Assembly (NCBI GenBank): GCA_016928955.1
Contig: JAFGJV010000027.1
Location: forward strand, 45,972-109,971
DNA length: 64,000 nt
DNA from: Spirochaetales bacterium
Lineage (GTDB): Bacteria; Spirochaetota; Spirochaetia; Treponematales; UBA12059
Reading direction: 5' to 3'
A program made the translations under genes and the position numbers. Positions 1-6,413 of the stretch are shown piece by piece. Every line of letters starts with the position of its first letter. The stretch's first letter is position 1. The notes under the pieces were generated by a model. The model did no database searches and was not told the origin of the DNA. It was given only the letters and a program-made list of their open reading frames with translations.

Positions 1-555
1 GGCTATCATGCCTATGGCGTTGGACACGATGGTTGCTATGGGATTGGTCATGGGCGTTATGGTGCCTATGACGCCCCAGGGCGCAAGCTCTGTGAGCGTG
101 AGCCCGTGCTCGTCCGTGCGCACCCAGGGTTCCACGTCCTCCACGCCCGGCGTCTTTTCAGCCGCCAGCGTGTTTTTGGCCATTTTGTCCGTCACGTTCC
201 CCAGGCCCGTCTCGGCCACGGCCTGGGTGGACAGGTCGCGGTTGTTCCACGCTATGACGCGGCGCATGGCGTCCAGGCAGGCCTTGCGCTTGCCAAGGGG
301 CAGGGCCACAAGCTCGCGCTGGGCCACCGCCGCCGCCGCCACGGCCGCGTCAACGCTCCCGTATATGCCGGGCCGCGAGCCGGCCGGGGCGGCCTGAACC
401 GCGGGAGCCAGCGCAGGGGCTGGCTGGGCCGGGGCGGCCTGCGTCTGGGCGGCCGGAGCCGCCTCTGATCCGGACTGCGCCAACAGCGCACGGATATCCG
501 GACTCTGGAGAACCTGCTCGGCTATCTTTCGTATCTCGTCAGCCAAATCAGCCAT
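1..555 (-). CDS. CoA-acylating aldehyde dehydrogenase (PduP/EutE type), 3' end beyond window
   Basis: This is the first 185 codons of a BMC-associated aldehyde dehydrogenase, which in this family oxidises an aldehyde to its acyl-CoA with NAD and CoA inside the shell. The N-terminus (MADLADEIRKIAEQVL, residues 1-16) is a short amphipathic helix followed by a linker rich in Ala, Pro and Gln to about residue 62; this is the layout of an encapsulation peptide that targets cargo to shell proteins. The dehydrogenase fold then begins (from about GSVDAAVAAA), and the conserved stretch around LAPWGVIGTITPMTNP near residues 163-178 is typical of PduP/EutE. The catalytic Cys lies beyond the window. It follows the two BMC-P genes by 11 bp, so it is probably co-transcribed. 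The substrate (propionaldehyde, acetaldehyde or other) cannot be told. Confidence 0.88.
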   Translation of the reverse strand, partial: MADLADEIRKIAEQVLQSPDIRALLAQSGSEAAPAAQTQAAPAQPAPALAPAVQAAPAGSRPGIYGSVDAAVAAAAVAQRELVALPLGKRKACLDAMRRVIAWNNRDLSTQAVAETGLGNVTDKMAKNTLAAEKTPGVEDVEPWVRTDEHGLTLTELAPWGVIGTITPMTNPIATIVSNAIGMIA

Positions 556-566
556 GCTTGCTCCCG

Positions 567-857
567 TCACACCTGTTTCCACACGTAGCGGCCGCCCTGG
601 TCTATGGCGTCAACGATGGCTACCACCAGCGTGTCCATGGGCCGGTCTGCGGTGCCGTCCGTCCAGCGGCAGGAACTGCCTTGGGTAAGCAGGACCAGCT
701 GGTCCCGCGCCGCGCCGACCAGGTCCAGGGCCACGAGGAATTCCCCGCGGCCCTTGCCCGCCTGGTCGCAGTCCTCCACTAGGAGGTAGCGCGCGTCCTT
801 TAGGCCGTCCGCCCGGACGGTGCCCACCACGGTGCCGCTCACCCGCGCCAGGGTCAT
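567..857 (-). CDS. BMC-P (EutN/CcmL) pentameric shell protein 1
   Basis: A 96-residue protein of the EutN/CcmL family, which forms the pentamers that cap the vertices of microcompartment shells. The start MTLARVSGTVVGTVRA and the central LVALDLVGAARDQLVLLTQGSSCRW match the family's beta-barrel, and the end (VVAIVDAIDQ) is the usual C-terminal strand. Length is typical (85-100 aa). Its ATG overlaps the stop of the upstream BMC-P gene by 4 nt (854-857), so the two are translationally coupled. Having two different BMC-P paralogues in one locus is common in metabolosomes. A third may lie outside the window. Confidence 0.9.
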   Translation of the reverse strand: MTLARVSGTVVGTVRADGLKDARYLLVEDCDQAGKGRGEFLVALDLVGAARDQLVLLTQGSSCRWTDGTADRPMDTLVVAIVDAIDQGGRYVWKQV

Positions 858-1156
858 GCTTCCTGGCCTTTCGAGTAGGTCAGCGTGCCGTCCTTCTCTA
901 TCTGGTCGACTATGGCGATGATCGTGGCGTCGGACGGCTTGCCCTTGGTGGCCTCGGTCATGCGCGCGCTTGAGCCGGTCACGTAGAACACGATCTCGCC
1001 CGAGTTGGCGCCCACGGCGTCCACGGCCACCACAAAGTCTCCCTTGCCCGCAAGCCCGGCCGGCTCGATCCTCTCCAGGAGGAGGAGGCGCTGGCCTTCC
1101 ATGGACGGGCTTTTGTGCGTGGACACCACCGTGCCCTTGACGCGCGCCAGTTGCAT
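854..1156 (-). CDS. BMC-P (EutN/CcmL) pentameric shell protein 2
   Basis: A 100-residue EutN/CcmL-family vertex protein. It opens with MQLARVKGTVVSTHKS and contains DFVVAVDAVGANSGEIVFYV followed by GSSAR, which is the family signature region lining the pentamer pore, and ends with TIIAIVDQIEKD. It is clearly a paralogue of the next gene but is well diverged from it, so the two may form separate pentamers or favour different neighbours in the shell. It lies 12 bp downstream of the second BMC-H gene in the same minus-strand operon. Confidence 0.9.
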   Translation of the reverse strand: MQLARVKGTVVSTHKSPSMEGQRLLLLERIEPAGLAGKGDFVVAVDAVGANSGEIVFYVTGSSARMTEATKGKPSDATIIAIVDQIEKDGTLTYSKGQEA

Positions 1157-1168
1157 GCTCGGTATCCC

Positions 1169-1474
1169 TTATTTCTTGGCCGGAGCCGGCTTCCTGCCCA
1201 GGGGCAGGGCCGCGTCCACGGCCTCGTGCGGCCTGGGTATCACGTGGGTGGACACCACCTCGCCCACCTTCTCGGCGGCGCGGGCGCCAGCGTCCACGGC
1301 AGCCCTGCAGGCCGCCACGTCGCCGCGCACGATGGCGGTCACGTAACCGCCGCCGGTGCGCTCGTGGCCCACCAGGTCCACCTTGGCGGCCTTGACCATA
1401 GCGTCGGCCGCCTCGACCATGGCGGCAAAGCCGCGGGTTTCTATCATCCCAAGAGCGTCGTTCATCTCTGCCAT
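1169..1474 (-). CDS. BMC-H hexameric shell protein (PduA/PduJ type), copy 2
   Basis: A 101-residue single-domain BMC protein (Pfam BMC). [20 protein letters not shown] at residues 7-26 and the [20 protein letters not shown] segment mark the hexamer-forming fold; the pore loop sits near the TGGGY stretch. [11 protein letters not shown] near the end is the usual PduA/PduJ-like C-terminal strand. The final residues (GRKPAPAKK) are a short basic tail that the other BMC-H copy lacks. Hexamers of this family tile the shell facets and let small substrates through. It is nearly identical to the copy at 2175-2468 apart from the ends, which points to a local duplication. Confidence 0.93.
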   Translation of the reverse strand: MAEMNDALGMIETRGFAAMVEAADAMVKAAKVDLVGHERTGGGYVTAIVRGDVAACRAAVDAGARAAEKVGEVVSTHVIPRPHEAVDAALPLGRKPAPAKK

Positions 1475-1529
1475 ATTCCTGTCTCCCCTGTTTTATGCCG
1501 GCGGATCCGATGCGCCCCGCCGGGCCGCC

Positions 1530-2171
1530 TCAGATGCGGCCGCCCTTGGCCTCTACCACGCGGCCGGATATGTCGCCGAGCCGCGCCTCTACCACCTTGC
1601 GGGCCTCTATGACCTCGGCCTCGTCGCCCGCTATGTACACCCGCCCAAAGGCGCCGAAACCGACCACCTCGATGATGTTCACGTCCGACGTCTTTTCAGC
1701 CTCGTTGGCCGCGTAGTACGCGTAACCGGCCGGCTCAACCTCGAGCACGTACAGCGTGTCGCCGCGGAGCACCATGTTGCCGTGGCGCACCTTGTTGATC
1801 AGCTGGGCGTGATGGTCGGACACGTTCTTGATCAGCTGGCTGGTCAGGATGCGCGGCTTAAGCCGGTTGTCCTCGGTCATGCCCAGCTCGCGCAGGACGG
1901 CCTCGCCCGCCATCCGGGCGTCGCCCTGGTTGTCCGAGTGGACCTCCAGGAGCCCGTACGCGCGCTCCACGATCTGGAGGCCGGGCGTCACGTTGGTGGC
2001 CTTGAGAGCCACGTCGGTCAGGCGGTTGATCTCGATGCCGGGCGCTATCTCGATGATGCAGCAGGCCTGCATGCCCACCGGGTAGTAGCCCTTGGAAATG
2101 GTGGCAATGAAGGACGCGTTCTGGAGCTGGAGGGAGTCCAGGAACACGTAGGTGCGAAGGTCTATGGCCAT
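1530..2171 (-). CDS. BMC-T tandem-domain shell protein
   Basis: A 213-residue shell protein with two BMC folds in tandem. The first runs about residues 38-98 (EIAPGIEINRLTDVALKATN and the VERAYGLLEVHS strand), after an N-terminal strand-rich segment of about 35 residues; the second about 145-205 (DTLYVLEVEPAGYAYYAANE and VEARLGDISGR). Such proteins form pseudohexameric trimers, often with a gated central pore that admits larger cofactors. The N-terminal MAIDLRTYVFLDSLQ belongs to a distinct BMC-T lineage, unlike the common PduB or EutL types. It sits between the two BMC-H genes, 3 bp after the first. The assignment to BMC-T rests on reading two domain repeats; the permutation state is not resolved. 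Confidence 0.85.
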   Translation of the reverse strand: MAIDLRTYVFLDSLQLQNASFIATISKGYYPVGMQACCIIEIAPGIEINRLTDVALKATNVTPGLQIVERAYGLLEVHSDNQGDARMAGEAVLRELGMTEDNRLKPRILTSQLIKNVSDHHAQLINKVRHGNMVLRGDTLYVLEVEPAGYAYYAANEAEKTSDVNIIEVVGFGAFGRVYIAGDEAEVIEARKVVEARLGDISGRVVEAKGGRI

Positions 2172-2174
2172 GGC

Positions 2175-2468
2175 TTACGCGTCCTTCCTGCCCAGCGGCA
2201 GGGCGGCGTCCACGGCGTTGTGCGGCCGCGGAATCACGTGCGTCGATACCACCTCGCCCACCTTCTCGGCCGAGCGTACGCCCGCGTCCACGGCGGCGCG
2301 GCAGGCTGCCACGTCTCCCCGGATGATGGCCGTTACGTAGCCGCCGCCGGTCTTCTCGTACCCCACCAGGTCCACCTTGGCGGCTTTGACCATGGCGTCA
2401 GCGGCTTCCACCATGGCGGCAAAACCCTTCGTCTCGATCATACCGAGAGCGTCCATACTCTCCGACAT
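2175..2468 (-). CDS. BMC-H hexameric shell protein (PduA/PduJ type), copy 1
   Basis: A 97-residue single-domain BMC shell protein and the first gene of the operon. [20 protein letters not shown] and [20 protein letters not shown] identify the fold; the protein ends in [11 protein letters not shown]. It differs from copy 2 (1169-1474) at only a handful of positions, such as K/R14, Y/H37 and I/V49, and in the C-terminal tail. As the promoter-proximal gene it is expected to be the most abundant shell component. Its start codon is preceded by a good ribosome binding site (GAGGAAAC, with the ATG directly after). The leader from the predicted transcription start is about 50 nt. Confidence 0.93.
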   Translation of the reverse strand: MSESMDALGMIETKGFAAMVEAADAMVKAAKVDLVGYEKTGGGYVTAIIRGDVAACRAAVDAGVRSAEKVGEVVSTHVIPRPHNAVDAALPLGRKDA

Positions 2469-2527
2469 GTTTCCTCCTCATGGTACCCGCTGCCTGGGGC
2501 CGCGGCCATCTTTCAGCGTTATAGGGT

Positions 2528-2556
2528 ATTGTAGGTACAGCGATGTTATATGTCAA
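2528..2556 (-). promoter_or_regulatory. Sigma-70-type promoter of the BMC operon
   Basis: On the minus strand the sequence reads TTGACA (2551-2556), a 17-bp spacer, and TACAAT (2528-2533). This is a near-consensus promoter about 60 bp upstream of the first BMC-H start. The -35 lies inside one arm of an inverted repeat, so a repressor bound there would block it. Confidence 0.8.
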
Positions 2557-2602
2557 GCATTTTGGCGCTTATTTGTTATTATTTTAACATCCATGCTTGT
2601 CA
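2551..2602. promoter_or_regulatory. Inverted-repeat operator candidate between BMC operon and deoR-type gene
   Basis: TGTCAAGCAT at 2551-2560 is mirrored by ATGCTTGTCA at 2593-2602 (9 of 10 positions complementary), with centres 42 bp apart, about four helical turns. Each arm covers the -35 hexamer of one of the two divergent promoters. This is what one would expect of a pair of DeoR-family half-sites that silence both directions together; binding is inferred, not shown. Confidence 0.5.
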
Positions 2603-2625
2603 AAGCTGTGGTTCTCTTATACGAT
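2597..2625 (+). promoter_or_regulatory. Promoter of the DeoR-family regulator
   Basis: TTGTCA (2597-2602), a 17-bp spacer and TACGAT (2620-2625) form a moderate sigma-70-type promoter reading toward the regulator gene. The -35 falls in the right arm of the inverted repeat that also covers the BMC promoter, which suggests autoregulation. Confidence 0.55.
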
Positions 2626-2675
2626 GTTTCCGTGAAAACCATAACGCCGGCGGCCGCCCTCTACAAGAGGGCGGT

Positions 2676-3458
2676 ATGACCCGGACCGAGCGCCTGGCTC
2701 GCATACTTGCCATCCTCGAGGAACACAAGGCATCCACCGTGCCCGAGCTGGCCGGGGAACTGGACGTGTCGCACATGACCGTGCGCCGCGACCTGGTGAG
2801 CCTGGTGGACGACGAACGGGTCAAGATACTCCACGGCAGCGTCATCCTCCACCCCAAGAGCGACTCGCGGAGCGTGGACAGCTACTATTCGCTGATAGCG
2901 GCGGGATCCCTGCACCGCAAGCAGAAACGGGCCATAGGCGCCCTGGCGGCCAGCCTGGTCGAGCCTGACGACGCGCTGATCATAGACTCGGGGTCCACCA
3001 CCGAGTACCTGGCCAAGGAACTGCCGTCGGACCGGCCCTACTCCGCCCTCAGCTACTCGCTGAACGTCCTGTCGGAAACCGTCAGGCGGAAAAACTGCCG
3101 GACCCTGTTCGCCGGCGGCGTGTTCCACGACAACACCCTGATGTTCGAAGGCCCGGAAGCCCTGGACATGATCAGGCGCTACCGGGCCAGCAAGGCCTTC
3201 ATATCGTCGGCCGGCCTGTCAGCGCAGTTCGGCGTCACCTGCATGAACCCCTACGAGCGCGAGACCAAGCTGGCCGTCATGCAGTCTTCGTTAAGGAAAA
3301 TACTCCTGGTCGACTCGTCCAAATTCGGCGTGGTGCGTTCCGAGTGGTTCGCAAACCTGTCCGACTTTGACGAGCTGGTCACCGATTCCAGCCTGGGTGA
3401 CGATGACGAGACCATCATCCGGGGCATGGGCATCCGCCTGCACATAGCCCGGGTGTAG
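2676..3458 (+). CDS. DeoR-family transcriptional regulator, likely controls the BMC operon
   Basis: A 260-residue regulator. Residues 5-60 are the DeoR helix-turn-helix (ARILAILEEHKASTVPELAG and DVSHMTVRRDLVSL), and from about residue 85 the DeoRC sugar-phosphate sensor domain follows, with IIDSGSTTEYLA as the effector-binding loop, LFAGGVFHDNTLMFEGPEAL, and LLVDSSKFGV near the end. Members usually repress sugar catabolic operons and are released by a phosphorylated intermediate. The ATG at 2676 was chosen because AAGAGG sits 5 nt upstream and the family begins at this helix. It is transcribed divergently from the microcompartment operon across a shared control region. DeoR regulators accompany BMC loci for deoxyribose, fucose or rhamnose breakdown, so a sugar-derived aldehyde is a reasonable guess. 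Confidence 0.88.
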   Translation: MTRTERLARILAILEEHKASTVPELAGELDVSHMTVRRDLVSLVDDERVKILHGSVILHPKSDSRSVDSYYSLIAAGSLHRKQKRAIGALAASLVEPDDALIIDSGSTTEYLAKELPSDRPYSALSYSLNVLSETVRRKNCRTLFAGGVFHDNTLMFEGPEALDMIRRYRASKAFISSAGLSAQFGVTCMNPYERETKLAVMQSSLRKILLVDSSKFGVVRSEWFANLSDFDELVTDSSLGDDDETIIRGMGIRLHIARV

Positions 3459-3470
3459 CGCCGGGCGACG

Positions 3471-4049
3471 CTAGCGCGCGGAGCCGCCTTGCAGCGCGTC
3501 CTCGGCCCTGCGGGCCAGGGCTATCAGGTGGGCGGCCACGTCGGGTGGCCAGCCGGCTGCCTGCTGGCGGAAACGGTCAAACTGGCCGGCGTACAAGGCG
3601 CGCGACGCTTCCTCGCAGCCGGCCTGGTTCCCGGCCAGCACCCACAGTTCACGGTCCGCTGCCTCAACCATGCCGCGGGCCACGGCCTCCGCGGGCTCGG
3701 CCTTTATGGCCTGGTTAATCAGGCGCCTGAGCGCCGCGGACGCGCTGTTCGGCTGGCGGGCAAGCCAGTCCCAGTGCCGGGGCAACAGCGACACCTCGGC
3801 GCTCGTCACGCCCAGGCTCGGCCGGCCGCGCCCTGGTCGTTTGCGCTCCGGGATATTCCGTTCCAAAACCTCGTCCAGCGAGCCTCGAAGGTCAAAGTCC
3901 AGCTGGCGGCCGCTGGAGTCGTCAAAAACCAGGACTCCATGGCCGCCCGAGCTGTCCATGTCGGCCTTCAGCGCTTTCAGAACCGCTTCAAGGCCGCCGT
4001 GTGCCAGAAGCCGCTGGGCCTTGAAGGCCGTGTAGCTTGTGTTATCCAT
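3471..4049 (-). CDS. DUF2239 family protein
   Basis: A 192-residue cytoplasmic protein matching the DUF2239 family as I recall it: TAFKAQRLLAHGGLEAVLKA at the start, VLVFDDSSGRQLDFDLRGS near residues 38-56, and the family hallmark GRPSLGVTSAEVSLLPRHWD near residues 74-95, followed by ALRRLINQAIK. The function is unknown; the hallmark segment resembles a short DNA-binding or protein-binding motif in otherwise enzymatically featureless proteins. It converges on the DeoR gene with a 12-bp gap. There is no Shine-Dalgarno sequence; a -10 box ends 7 nt before the ATG, so the mRNA may be leaderless. Two copies of a 15-bp repeat overlap its promoter. Confidence 0.8.
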   Translation of the reverse strand: MDNTSYTAFKAQRLLAHGGLEAVLKALKADMDSSGGHGVLVFDDSSGRQLDFDLRGSLDEVLERNIPERKRPGRGRPSLGVTSAEVSLLPRHWDWLARQPNSASAALRRLINQAIKAEPAEAVARGMVEAADRELWVLAGNQAGCEEASRALYAGQFDRFRQQAAGWPPDVAAHLIALARRAEDALQGGSAR

Positions 4050-4056
4050 GCCGGTA

Positions 4057-4085
4057 TTTTTACCCTGGTATTAATCCTGTGTCAA
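4057..4085 (-). promoter_or_regulatory. Promoter of the DUF2239 gene
   Basis: Minus-strand TTGACA (4080-4085), a 17-bp spacer and TAAAAA (4057-4062). The start codon A at 4049 is 7 nt past the -10 box, close to where transcription should begin, so little or no 5' leader is expected. Confidence 0.6.
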
Positions 4086-4103
4086 TAGTACCCGGGTATT
4101 AAT
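4061..4103. repeat. Two 15-bp direct repeats flanking a -35 box
   Basis: TACCCTGGTATTAAT (4061-4075) and TACCCGGGTATTAAT (4089-4103) differ at one base and start 28 bp apart. One copy fills the spacer of the DUF2239 promoter and the other lies just upstream of its -35, so they look like tandem binding sites for a regulator. The distal copy ends 3 bp short of the flavodiiron protein's stop codon. Confidence 0.5.
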
Positions 4104-4105
4104 AC

Positions 4106-5299
4106 TCAGCGGATGCTTGCCGCAAAGCGCTTTCCGTACTCGTAGGCCGCTTCCAGGGCCGCCGGGTCCGGGTTCCATAAAGCCTTGAAGCCATCATCCA
4201 CCAGTTCAAAACCGGCGTCCTTAAGACGGGTACCCAGCACGGCCACCGATTCCCCAGACCAGCCATAGGTTCCAAAGGCCGCCGCCTTCTTGCCGGTGAA
4301 CTTGAGGCCCTTCATTTCCTCCATGACCATGGCCACCGCGCTTAGGATGCCTTTGTTCACCGTGGGCGAACCCATAAGCACGGCCTTGGAGCGGAACACG
4401 TCGGTCAGGGCGTCGTTCTTGTCGAACTTGGACAGGGAATGGGCGACTACGGTGGTTGATGGCGACGCGTCGCTTATGCCGCGGGCCAGGGCCTCGGCCA
4501 GGGTCCGGGTGCCGTTCCACATGCTGTCGTACAGGATGGCCACGCGGTCTTCCTGGTACGACTGGCTCCAGTCCAGGTACTTCTTGACGATCTGCGTGGG
4601 GTCGTCTCTCCAAATGACTCCGTGGCTGGTGGCTATCATGGATACCGGCAGGCCCAGGGCAAGCACCTGGTCTATTTTGGCCTTCACCAACGGGGAGAAG
4701 GGCGTCAGGATGTTGGCGTAGTATTTGATGCACTCTTCCTCAAGCTCGGCCTGGTCCACCTGGTCGTTGAACAGGCGCTCGGTGGCCAGATGCTGTCCAA
4801 AGGCGTCATTGGAGAACAGGATGGCGTCGCCGGTCATGTAGCTGAACATGCTGTCCGGCCAGTGGAGCATGGGCGCTTCCACGAACACCAGCTTCTTGCC
4901 GTTGCCCAGGTCAAACTCGTCGCCGGTCTTGACCGGGTGGAAATCCCAGTCCTGGTGGTAATGGCCCTTGAGCGACTTGATGCCGTTTGCAGAGCAGTAC
5001 ACGGGCAGATCAGGCCTTCTCCTCATGAGCTCTGGCATGGCGCCCGAATGGTCCACCTCCGCGTGCTGGGCTATCACGGCGTCCAGCTTGGAAAGAAGCC
5101 CCTCCGCTTCCAGGTTGTCCACGAATTCCTTGGCAAAAGGGGCCCATACCGTGTCTATGAGGACGGTTTTGCCCTCCTCTATCACGTAGCTGTTGTAGGT
5201 GGAACCCCTGTGCGTGGAAAACTCGTCGCCGTGAAAGGTTTCAAGTTCCCAGTCCACCTTGCCCACCCAGGACACGTTGCCCGCTACCAGCTTCTTCAC
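4106..5299 (-). CDS. Class A flavodiiron protein (FprA-type O2/NO reductase)
   Basis: A 397-residue cytoplasmic enzyme. The N-terminal metallo-beta-lactamase-like half carries the diiron ligands HAEVDH (near residue 77), the His of MLHWPDS, the Asp of DAFGQH and the His of TSHGVIW; the C-terminal flavodoxin domain begins at about residue 250 with VAILYDSMWNGTRTLAEA, the FMN phosphate loop. These proteins reduce O2 to water or NO to N2O and protect anaerobes. No rubredoxin domain is fused, so an external electron donor is needed. The GTG at 5299 is chosen because GAGGAGG lies 5 nt upstream and the reading VKKLVAGNVSWVGKVDWE aligns with family starts. An in-frame GTG at 5338 sits 6 nt past the -10 box and could be a leaderless alternative start. 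Confidence 0.93.
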   Translation of the reverse strand: MKKLVAGNVSWVGKVDWELETFHGDEFSTHRGSTYNSYVIEEGKTVLIDTVWAPFAKEFVDNLEAEGLLSKLDAVIAQHAEVDHSGAMPELMRRRPDLPVYCSANGIKSLKGHYHQDWDFHPVKTGDEFDLGNGKKLVFVEAPMLHWPDSMFSYMTGDAILFSNDAFGQHLATERLFNDQVDQAELEEECIKYYANILTPFSPLVKAKIDQVLALGLPVSMIATSHGVIWRDDPTQIVKKYLDWSQSYQEDRVAILYDSMWNGTRTLAEALARGISDASPSTTVVAHSLSKFDKNDALTDVFRSKAVLMGSPTVNKGILSAVAMVMEEMKGLKFTGKKAAAFGTYGWSGESVAVLGTRLKDAGFELVDDGFKALWNPDPAALEAAYEYGKRFAASIR

Positions 5300-5344
5300 C
5301 GTTCCCTCCTCGAGTGCGTCTGGCGCTACCCAGCGCACCCGGAA

Positions 5345-5373
5345 ATAATACTAGTACATTCCTTTTTTGTCAA
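5345..5373 (-). promoter_or_regulatory. Promoter of the flavodiiron gene
   Basis: Minus-strand TTGACA (5368-5373), 17-bp spacer, TATTAT (5345-5350), in a short AT-rich patch. It is among the strongest sigma-70-type matches in the window, fitting a constitutively ready oxygen-defence gene. Confidence 0.8.
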
Positions 5374-5502
5374 TTTGGTACTCTTTTACCTTTTATAGTC
5401 GAACAAGATATTTACAAATGACCCAAAACCGTATGCTTCCGCGCGGACTGCCTTTTATGCGGCTCGAAGCTTTGATGCCCGGCCACCGCCGCTGCCGCCG
5501 GG

Positions 5503-5532
5503 CGCAAAAAAACCCGCGCGCCGCGCGGGTTT
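5503..5532 (-). terminator. Rho-independent terminator after the RecA-like ATPase gene
   Basis: AACCCGCGCG (5511-5520) pairs with CGCGCGGGTT (5522-5531) around a one-base gap; on the minus strand the hairpin is followed by a run of seven T. It lies 23 bp past the stop codon at 5555. Confidence 0.85.
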
Positions 5533-5554
5533 CTGTACGCTCATTGGCGGGGCG

Positions 5555-6259
5555 TCAAGCCTCGGCTATCAGCAGGGTCTTGGCATCCAGCTTGATCCGG
5601 AGGTCCTCAGGATTCATGCGCCCGTGATCCTTGACCACGGTAAAGTGTATGTATTCGGTCTTGGGTTCCAGGAGTATCAGCACCGATATGTCCTTGATGT
5701 ACTCGCGCAGGAGGACCGGCACGTTGTGCTTATCCACCAGGGGCTCCTCGCCCACCATGGTGCACGAGTACCAGAACTCAAGGCCCATGGACGACGCGAA
5801 CTCGCGGACAGCCGCAAAGTGGGCGGCGTCCGCCCGGCTGAAGTCAAAGCCGTCCGTGATGATGGCGTCGGCCTTGAAGCCGCCCTCCACGATCAGGGCC
5901 GACAGCGACTTGAGTATCTGCTCGGTAGTGACGCCTTCCTGGTTGAAATTCATGATGACGCGGTTCTTGACCAGCTCGTCGTGCACGTCGTGGAAGTTTT
6001 CCAGATTCTTGCGCTTGGCCACCTCGGTGAATATGTTCTCGTACCAGGAGATGACGTAGCTGGTGTGCGTGGTGAAGGACACATGGATGACCTTCTTGCC
6101 CTGCATGAGCTTGTCCAGGGCCAGCTGCACGAGGACGCTCGTCTTGCCTATGCCCTTGCGGCTGGCTATGACGCCAATGTTGCCCGCCTTGAGTCCGCCC
6201 TCGATACCTTTCTCGAGGATGCGGACCGGGCTTTTCTTGATAAGCTCCTCTTTCAGCAT
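5555..6259 (-). CDS. RecA/KaiC-like P-loop ATPase, conserved cytoplasmic protein
   Basis: A 234-residue single-domain ATPase of the RecA fold. GNIGVIASRKGIGKTSVLVQ at residues 26-45 is the Walker A region (GIGKTS), and ADAIITDGFDFSRA near residue 130 is a likely Walker B strand ending in Asp. The remaining architecture (LREYIKDISVLILLEPKT) recalls KaiC/RadA-type proteins, but there is no second domain and no zinc finger. I know of similar proteins in treponemes without an assigned role. It has its own promoter (6355-6383) and terminator and so is probably monocistronic. AAGGAG sits 5 nt before the ATG. Confidence 0.7.
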   Translation of the reverse strand: MLKEELIKKSPVRILEKGIEGGLKAGNIGVIASRKGIGKTSVLVQLALDKLMQGKKVIHVSFTTHTSYVISWYENIFTEVAKRKNLENFHDVHDELVKNRVIMNFNQEGVTTEQILKSLSALIVEGGFKADAIITDGFDFSRADAAHFAAVREFASSMGLEFWYSCTMVGEEPLVDKHNVPVLLREYIKDISVLILLEPKTEYIHFTVVKDHGRMNPEDLRIKLDAKTLLIAEA

Positions 6260-6354
6260 GGGAACTCCTTGTCGACGTGGTTTTGTTCGGGGAAGGGGCT
6301 ACTGAGTCTAAAAACGCTGGCGCTTCTGGCCGTTCTTTCCATCGTCACCCCTTG

Positions 6355-6383
6355 AGTATACGTTCCGTCCGGCCGCTTGGCAA
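6355..6383 (-). promoter_or_regulatory. Promoter of the RecA-like ATPase gene
   Basis: Minus-strand TTGCCA (6378-6383), 17-bp spacer and TATACT (6355-6360). The -35 and spacer are embedded in the large hairpin downstream of the EF-G gene, so read-through transcription would fold the same DNA region's RNA. Confidence 0.7.
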
Positions 6384-6406
6384 ACGCCATGGCGTGCCGG
6401 ACGGAA
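6363..6406. terminator. Long hairpin after the EF-G gene
   Basis: TTCCGTCCGGC (6363-6373) and GCCGGACGGAA (6396-6406) are perfectly complementary over 11 bp, with a smaller inner stem (TTGGC/GCCAT region). It begins 8 bp after the EF-G stop codon. There is no T-run on the minus strand, so termination would be Rho-assisted or the hairpin may stabilise the mRNA 3' end. Confidence 0.45.
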
Positions 6407-6413
6407 GCCCAGG

